Shown here in pieces: positions 1 through 3,445 of a stretch of DNA of 5,174 nt. The stretch spans positions 1 through 5,174 of the forward strand of contig JAAYZO010000207.1 in NCBI GenBank assembly GCA_012514865.1, read 5' to 3'. The notes under the pieces are model-generated. The model did no database searches and was not told the DNA's origin. It saw only the letters and a list, made by a program, of their open reading frames with translations. How positions within the stretch are numbered: the first letter of the stretch is position 1; each line of letters starts with the position of its first letter. A program made the position numbers and the translations under genes. The DNA is from Lentisphaerota bacterium (GTDB lineage Bacteria; Verrucomicrobiota; Lentisphaeria; Oligosphaerales; JAFGRS01).

Positions 1-471
1 ATCGACACCGTCCGCTTCCTCGCCGGCGCGCCCTACCGGCACATCCGCTTCCGCTACCAGGCCATGCCGGCCCTCGGGCCGACCGTCGCCAACATCTACA
101 TGGAGTGCGAGATGGCCTCCGGCACCATGGCCCACATCAACTTCTGCCCGGTCACCGGCGTCATCATCGAGCGCGCCACGGTCAGCCTCTTCGACCACAC
201 CTTCTTCCTGAACGTGCCGATCTGGCAGGCCTACGACAGCCCCGGCCGGCTCCTGCACCTCGAGCATGGCGCCGTCCGCGAAGACATCGACGGCGGCAGC
301 CTCGAAGGCGCCAGCGAGATGTACGTCGCCTCGGGCTTCTATGGCGAGAACGCCAGCTTCTTCGACGACCTCCGCGCCGGCCGGCGCCCCCGCGGCGACA
401 TCCGCTCGGGCCTGCAGTCGGTCGAGATCGCCGACTGCCTGCGACAGCGCGCCACCGAGTACACCGCCTGA
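1..471 (+). CDS. Gfo/Idh/MocA-family oxidoreductase, C-terminal part (5' truncated by window edge)
   Basis: The frame is open from base 1 to the TGA at 469-471 and gives 156 residues with no start, so the N-terminal NAD(P)-binding Rossmann domain lies outside the window. What remains looks like the C-terminal alpha/beta substrate domain of Gfo/Idh/MocA dehydrogenases. A strand-rich stretch (about residues 30-75, with ANIYMECEMASGTMAHINF) is followed by the typical tail: GENASFFDDLRAGRRP (115-130) and SGLQSVEIADCLRQ (136-149). This corresponds to the family pattern of an acidic/aromatic helix, then G-x-x-P, then a helix reading S-x-x-S-V-x-I-A-x-x-x. Family members oxidise or reduce sugars, inositols and related polyols in the cytoplasm; the substrate cannot be named from this half. 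A 73-nt gap separates it from the next gene in the same direction, so co-transcription is possible. The family call is fairly sure; the specificity is unknown. Confidence 0.82.
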   Translation: MDTVRFLAGAPYRHIRFRYQAMPALGPTVANIYMECEMASGTMAHINFCPVTGVIIERATVSLFDHTFFLNVPIWQAYDSPGRLLHLEHGAVREDIDGGSLEGASEMYVASGFYGENASFFDDLRAGRRPRGDIRSGLQSVEIADCLRQRATEYTA

Positions 472-529
472 AGGATCTTCCGTCTCTGGCCGTTGCCTGC
501 CAGGGGCGCATGGGGGCCTGCGACGGCAT

Positions 530-535
530 GGAGGG
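530..535 (+). promoter_or_regulatory. Shine-Dalgarno GGAGGG for the 119-aa membrane protein
   Basis: GGAGGG lies 9 nt before the ATG at 545. It decides the start: the same frame is open upstream to 266, but there it runs through the oxidoreductase gene and has no comparable ribosome binding site. Confidence 0.6.
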
Positions 536-544
536 CGGCGGAAA

Positions 545-904
545 ATGACACAGAGCGACGGAAAACAGATCTCCCTCGCCGCCACGGCGCTCGGCCTCGT
601 CATGAGTGCGGCAGGAGTCTTCGGCGTCTGGGTCCAGGGCGACGTCTGGGGAGACTTGGGCGGGATGATCAGAGGCAACCTGAACGTCAGTGAGCTCTAC
701 CTGATCCTCGGACTGCCGGCCGGCGTCACCGCGGCCGGGGCACTGCTGGTCTCCTGGGCTATCCTTGGCAGCCCGGTGGCCGGCACGTGGACAGCCAGAC
801 GGCGGAATGCCACGTTCGCGGCCTATGCCGCCGTCCTGATCAGCGCCATCGGCGGCGCTGCGGTGCTGGGAGGTCAGCACCTGTGGGCCGTTGAGGGACG
901 ATGA
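545..904 (+). CDS. Small integral membrane protein, three predicted TM helices, unknown function
   Basis: This gene encodes 119 residues and I do not recognise the family. Three hydrophobic segments are visible: about residues 9-30, 51-73 (LYLILGLPAGVTAAGALLVS) and 91-113. A loop at 31-50 carries Asp, Trp and Gly residues, and a basic stretch TARRRN (83-88) lies between helices 2 and 3, which by the positive-inside rule should be cytoplasmic. There is no lipobox, catalytic motif or known domain. The ATG at 545 was chosen for the GGAGGG 9 nt upstream. The stop at 902-904 overlaps the ATG at 901 of a micro-ORF in an ATGA junction, and a second membrane protein follows, so the pair was probably made together as a translationally coupled unit. 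A role such as a small membrane complex or membrane stress factor would be speculation. Confident that it is a gene and membrane-embedded; function unknown. Confidence 0.68.
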   Translation: MTQSDGKQISLAATALGLVMSAAGVFGVWVQGDVWGDLGGMIRGNLNVSELYLILGLPAGVTAAGALLVSWAILGSPVAGTWTARRRNATFAAYAAVLISAIGGAAVLGGQHLWAVEGR

Positions 905-957
905 CCGAACAGAGTTCGCAGAGGCGACGTCGTCCGTTGCGGAGGGAGAGACCATGA
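901..957 (+). CDS. Possible 18-codon Arg-rich coupling ORF between two membrane protein genes
   Basis: The ATG at 901 opens an 18-codon frame, MTEQSSQRRRRPLRRERP, ending at TGA 955-957. Its start overlaps the upstream stop (ATGA, 901-904), and its stop overlaps the downstream start (ATGA, 954-957). Eight of 18 residues are Arg. The Shine-Dalgarno sequence of the downstream gene (GGAGGG, 941-946) lies inside it. This layout would let ribosomes finishing the first membrane protein re-initiate, translate the short frame and be delivered to the second start. The peptide itself may be incidental, since the region could simply be a purine-rich spacer. Its own upstream GAGGG (893-897) is only 3 nt from the ATG, which is weak. 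It may alternatively be a chance frame. Confidence 0.3.
   Translation: MTEQSSQRRRRPLRRERP
941..946 (+). promoter_or_regulatory. Shine-Dalgarno GGAGGG deciding the 954 start
   Basis: GGAGGG sits 7 nt before the ATG at 954, followed by GAGACC. It favours this start over the in-frame TTG at 891, which would add 21 polar residues ahead of the first membrane helix and has no good ribosome binding site. Confidence 0.6.
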
Positions 958-1487
958 AGGCTCTGCAGGCAAGCGTCCTGATGCTGTGCGCTGCGCTCGG
1001 CTTCTCGCATATCCTCTTCCTGTTTGGCGACCTCTTCCCTATCCTGTACGCCCAGGCCTACAGGATCACGACGTTGGCAGAGGCAGAGATTATCATGCCC
1101 GCCCCGTCGAGGTTCGCGGTTCACTACGCCTGGCTCTTTCCGCTGCTTCTGTTCGTCGTGTGGCTGGTGTTCCTTCTGGCTGTCTCACATGGGGCATGGC
1201 GTACCTCCGAGTTTCTGATCTGCGGACTCTGCGTTCAGGGACTGGTGGTGTGGGCGGCCGCTTTCTGCTTCTTCTTCGATGCGTTCACGGGCGGCATGTG
1301 CTTGCACCATCTCCCGGAGTTCGAGCGGGAACGCTTCCTGAGCGCGGGCTTCGGCGTGTTCCCGACAACGCTGACGGCTCTGCTTGTGCCCATCGTCGTT
1401 GTGGCCCTCTCAGGAGTGTTCGGGAAGGGCAAGGAAGAGTCTGCACGCGCGGCCGCCAACGCCGGGCGCGGCGGGACCGAGCCCTAA
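954..1487 (+). CDS. Integral membrane protein, four predicted TM helices, unknown function
   Basis: This gene encodes 177 residues and I do not recognise the family. Hydrophobic segments are visible at about residues 6-31, 57-78 (HYAWLFPLLLFVVWLVFLLA and neighbours), 85-110 and 133-155. The protein is rich in Phe, Leu, Cys and Trp. The loop between helices 3 and 4 contains GGMCLHHLPEFERER (113-127). Its Cys-Leu-His-His cluster could bind metal or heme, but no known motif is matched. The C-terminal tail (158-177) is hydrophilic and Ala/Gly/Arg-rich, probably outside the membrane. Start ATG 954 is supported by GGAGGG 7 nt upstream. It follows the 119-aa membrane protein by 49 nt, bridged by a double-ATGA micro-ORF, so the two are probably one transcription unit. 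The gene is visibly richer in A/T codons than the neighbouring minus-strand genes, which may just reflect membrane protein composition. A small set of hairpins follows the stop. Confidence 0.7.
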   Translation: MKALQASVLMLCAALGFSHILFLFGDLFPILYAQAYRITTLAEAEIIMPAPSRFAVHYAWLFPLLLFVVWLVFLLAVSHGAWRTSEFLICGLCVQGLVVWAAAFCFFFDAFTGGMCLHHLPEFERERFLSAGFGVFPTTLTALLVPIVVVALSGVFGKGKEESARAAANAGRGGTEP

Positions 1488-1508
1488 CCGCCGTGGCGTC
1501 CGCCGGTA

Positions 1509-1525
1509 CGACTGTGACGCAGTCG
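1509..1525 (+). terminator. Short hairpin after the membrane protein gene
   Basis: CGACTG (1509-1514) and CAGTCG (1520-1525) form a perfect 6-bp stem with a 5-nt loop, starting 21 nt after the stop at 1487. No T-tract follows, so an intrinsic terminator role is uncertain. A second small hairpin, CGCCG/CGGCG with a CCCC loop, lies at 1536-1549. Confidence 0.3.
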
Positions 1526-1560
1526 CCGCTTCAACCGCCGCCCCCGGCGCAGAGCAAGTA

Positions 1561-1610
1561 GGTCCACGGCGCCGTCCGTGGACCCCCCGGGCGCCGGCAG
1601 CGCCCGGGGG
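1561..1610. terminator. Two abutting strong GC-rich hairpins between convergent genes
   Basis: The first hairpin has a perfect 9-bp stem: GGTCCACGG (1561-1569) and CCGTGGACC (1576-1584) around a 6-nt loop. The second abuts it with a perfect 11-bp stem, CCCCCGGGCGC (1584-1594) and GCGCCCGGGGG (1600-1610), around loop CGGCA; the two share base 1584. They lie 73 nt past the end of the last plus-strand gene and downstream of the converging minus-strand gene, the place for a bidirectional terminator or an RNA-stabilising 3' end. No T-rich tract follows on either strand, as is common in high-GC genomes. The structure is seen directly; the terminator role is inference. Confidence 0.5.
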
Positions 1611-1639
1611 AGCGCCACTCGGCTCGTGGCGCCCTCCCC

Positions 1640-1698
1640 GTCCACCCAGTCCACCCAGTCCACCCCGTCCACCCAGTCCACCCAGTCCACGGAGTCCA
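1640..1698. repeat. 9-bp GTCCACNNN tandem repeat array
   Basis: There are six complete 9-bp units and a partial seventh. Units at 1640, 1649, 1667 and 1676 read GTCCACCCA; the unit at 1658 reads GTCCACCCC and that at 1685 GTCCACGGA; the partial unit 1694-1698 reads GTCCA. The GTCCAC core is invariant in all six full units. The 9-bp period keeps reading frame, so a minus-strand frame would read Val-Asp-Trp repeats and a plus-strand frame Ser-Thr-Gln repeats, but no convincing gene covers it. It sits in a convergent intergenic region between strong hairpins. I know similar GTCCAC-type arrays only as a recurring intergenic element of some environmental genomes, from memory. Confidence 0.9.
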
Positions 1699-1701
1699 GC
1701 G

Positions 1702-1727
1702 CGCGCCGCCGCGGCTGCGGCAGCGCG
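1702..1727 (-). terminator. Hairpin just downstream of the methyltransferase stop
   Basis: Arms CGCGCCGCCGC (1702-1712) and GCGGCAGCGCG (1717-1727) pair at 10 of 11 positions, with one C/A mismatch at 1707/1722, around a 4-nt loop. On the minus strand it begins 13 nt after the TGA at 1741-1743, the usual place for a terminator hairpin. There is no T-tract. Confidence 0.45.
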
Positions 1728-1740
1728 ACTGCTCGCGTGC

Positions 1741-3228
1741 TCACACCAGGGCACGGCGGGCGCGTTCGACCACGGCACGCATCTGCGCCAGGCGGTCCTG
1801 GCGGCCTTCGGGCTTGCGGTAGGCCGCCAGGAGGTCGCCGATGCGGCCCTGGGCCTGCTCGAGCATCTGGCGGTCGCTGGCCTGGCCGCGCCAGCCGCGG
1901 CGGTCGATCAGCGCTGGCGTCCAGAGCTCGCGGAAGTGCGCCAGGGTGTGTTCACTGCCGAGGTGGTTCTCCAGGAAGCCGAGGTCGACCTGGAGGCAGC
2001 CCTCGAGGTTGATCCTGGCGGCGGTCGGCGTCGGCCGTCCGGCGAGGTGCGCCCAGCCCTCGGTGAGGTCGCGCTCGATGAGGAGCTGGACCGGGCACAG
2101 GGTCCTTCCGCACTCCAGGAGGCCCTCGCCGATGCCGGGGTGGTGCCCCTGGAAAGCCGCGATGGTCATGGCCTTCCAGGCCTTCTCCATGGCGGTGTGG
2201 AGGCCGGGCTCGCGGGCGGCGCAGTAGTCGCCGCCGCCGACCGGGAGGCTGATCCCGGACCAGCGCCGGATGAACTCACAGCAGACAAAGCCGTAGTAGA
2301 GGGCATCGGGCGCCGAGTAGCTCGTCTCGCCCGAACGCATGTCGAGGGTGGCGCTCCACATCGAGCCGCCGAGCGGGCAGCGCGCATTCAGGGCGCGTCC
2401 GGCGAGCCAGGTGGCGACGATCTCGGCCGCGGCCACCGCGGTGAAGCCCTCGACCGTCACCGGCGTGGTCATACCCGCCACCGGCATGGCGGTGAAGCCG
2501 GCGGTGCCGCCGTGCCGTATCCGCCGGACGAACTTGTCGGCGACGTCCTTATCCAGGCGCAGCGGATGCGCGAAGCAGGTGGCGCCGTAGGTGAACCAGT
2601 TCTTCCAGCCCATGATCTCGCCCATCTCGATGAGGTAGTCGACCTGGTCGACATACCACGCGAAGGGCGGCTGCGGGCGTTCGCAGTACTCGGCCATGAC
2701 CAGGGCCGACTCCAGCGACTCGAGCGGCGCCGCCACCTCGGTCTGGCACAGGCAATGCCCGACGCCGTGGGCGCCGTGCAGGGCCTCGCCGATCTGCAGG
2801 CAGGTGATCAGGTCCTGGCGCGAGCCGCCGCGGCGCTCGTCGGCGGCGTAGTCGTAGTAGACCTGCGCGATCTGCGTGCCGAAGGCCGGCATCTCCGGCT
2901 TCACAAACACCGGCGCGGCGCCCTGCACACCGCCGGTGTAGTTCTCATAGAATGCCGCGACGGCACTGCCGGCCGGGGCCGTGCCGTCCGACGCCTTGCC
3001 GGCCGGCGGCCGCGCCAGTTCGGCCTGCACGCCGGCCACGAAGGAGCGGACCATCGCTTCCGGGAACCGCGCCCGCTCCTGGCCGAGATCGACCCGGGCA
3101 CCGAGCGCCGCCAGGGCCTCGAGTATCTCGCGATTCTGGCAGAGGATGCCGACCTTCTCCAGAACCCCGCAGGTCGCCGCCACCAGGGGCTCGATGTCGA
3201 TACCTTCCAGGAGCCGGTGCTGCATCAT
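1741..3228 (-). CDS. MttB-superfamily (trimethylamine methyltransferase-like) methyltransferase, non-pyrrolysine type
   Basis: The protein of 495 residues (497 from the upstream ATG at 3234) has the usual length of the MttB superfamily. Numbered from 3234, the N-terminus has the family-type helix and Gly turn (about 23-50, EKVGILC and LGARVD), then an alpha/beta barrel-like body. Recognisable stretches are CLCQTEVAAPLESLESALVM (161-180), PLGGSMWSATLDMRSGE (287-303), the Glu-containing helix LHTAMEKAWKAM (345-356) and a C-terminal LWTPALIDRRGWRG (437-450). Archaeal MttB uses pyrrolysine at an in-frame UAG; this frame has none, so it belongs with relatives such as MtgB, MtcB and MtpB, which demethylate quaternary amines like glycine betaine, carnitine or proline betaine and methylate a corrinoid protein in the cytoplasm. 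Substrate cannot be assigned. No corrinoid partner lies in the window. Start 3228 was chosen because GGAGG lies 8 nt upstream, against only 2 nt for 3234; 3225 is also possible. Confidence 0.88.
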   Translation of the reverse strand: MMQHRLLEGIDIEPLVAATCGVLEKVGILCQNREILEALAALGARVDLGQERARFPEAMVRSFVAGVQAELARPPAGKASDGTAPAGSAVAAFYENYTGGVQGAAPVFVKPEMPAFGTQIAQVYYDYAADERRGGSRQDLITCLQIGEALHGAHGVGHCLCQTEVAAPLESLESALVMAEYCERPQPPFAWYVDQVDYLIEMGEIMGWKNWFTYGATCFAHPLRLDKDVADKFVRRIRHGGTAGFTAMPVAGMTTPVTVEGFTAVAAAEIVATWLAGRALNARCPLGGSMWSATLDMRSGETSYSAPDALYYGFVCCEFIRRWSGISLPVGGGDYCAAREPGLHTAMEKAWKAMTIAAFQGHHPGIGEGLLECGRTLCPVQLLIERDLTEGWAHLAGRPTPTAARINLEGCLQVDLGFLENHLGSEHTLAHFRELWTPALIDRRGWRGQASDRQMLEQAQGRIGDLLAAYRKPEGRQDRLAQMRAVVERARRALV

Positions 3229-3235
3229 GGCCATA

Positions 3236-3244
3236 TCCTCCCTC
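3236..3244 (-). promoter_or_regulatory. Shine-Dalgarno GAGGGAGGA of the methyltransferase
   Basis: Read on the minus strand, GAGGGAGGA precedes three clustered ATG codons at 3234, 3228 and 3225 (ATG GCC ATG ATG). The GGAGG core is 2, 8 and 11 nt from them respectively, so the second ATG has the best spacing. Confidence 0.6.
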
Positions 3245-3312
3245 GGGCATGTTCCTCAGACCCATTCCCAGACGACCCCTGGCGCCGGCACCGCGGCCAC
3301 CGCGCGGCGGCC

Positions 3313-3340
3313 CGCTGCACGGATAGCGTTTGCGCTGCAC
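3313..3340. promoter_or_regulatory. Operator-like direct repeat and palindrome upstream of the methyltransferase
   Basis: CGCTGCAC occurs at 3313-3320 and again at 3333-3340, exactly 20 bp apart (about two helical turns). Between and overlapping them is the palindrome AGCG-TTTG-CGCT (3325-3336). The elements lie at or just past the expected start point of the candidate promoter at 3343-3371, where a repressor would block transcription. Both repeats are short and could occur by chance in such GC-rich DNA; no regulator gene is in the window. Confidence 0.25.
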
Positions 3341-3342
3341 TC

Positions 3343-3371
3343 ACTCTAAGGCATCACAGCCGGCGCAACAA
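3343..3371 (-). promoter_or_regulatory. Weak sigma-70-like promoter candidate for the methyltransferase
   Basis: On the minus strand, TTGTTG (3371-3366) and TAGAGT (3348-3343) are separated by 17 bp. They match the consensus at 3 of 6 and 4 of 6 positions. Transcription would start near 3336, giving a leader of about 108 nt. The region is slightly less GC-rich than its surroundings. This is a weak match, given only because spacing and place fit. Confidence 0.2.
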
Positions 3372-3445
3372 GCCACGTGCCGGCATCCTCCAGGGCAGTT
3401 CCGAAGTCCGGTTCCGGCAGCCCTTCAGGGCGACTGCTGACGGGA

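Noticed and set aside
891..953. TTG start at 891 for the second membrane protein, adding 21 residues
   Set aside because: The added segment is polar and acidic ahead of the first membrane helix, and the ATG at 954 has GGAGGG at good spacing.
182..955. A 257-codon minus-strand frame across the oxidoreductase and the first membrane protein
   Set aside because: It covers two plus-strand genes with good motifs and binding sites, and its translation is Arg/Ser/Gly-rich without features.
1484..1744. A small minus-strand protein containing Val-Asp-Trp repeats encoded by the tandem array
   Set aside because: The frame exists only because the repeat period is 9 bp and therefore lacks stops. It has no convincing ribosome binding site and its flanks are low-complexity.
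3235..3336. Cobalamin riboswitch in the leader of the corrinoid-dependent methyltransferase
   Set aside because: No B12-box-like GCCACTG or recognisable multi-stem architecture was found in the roughly 108-nt leader, which is also too short for a full cobalamin aptamer plus expression platform.
3248..3340. Out-of-frame ATG at 3250 (minus) with GAGG nearby as an upstream or alternative gene start
   Set aside because: It opens an Arg/Gly/Pro-rich shadow frame overlapping the methyltransferase; the ribosome binding site belongs better to the ATG at 3228.
3420..3431. Hairpin GCCC-TTCA-GGGC after the beta-sandwich gene as its terminator
   Set aside because: The stem is only 4 bp with no T-tract and no extension, which is expected by chance in GC-rich DNA.
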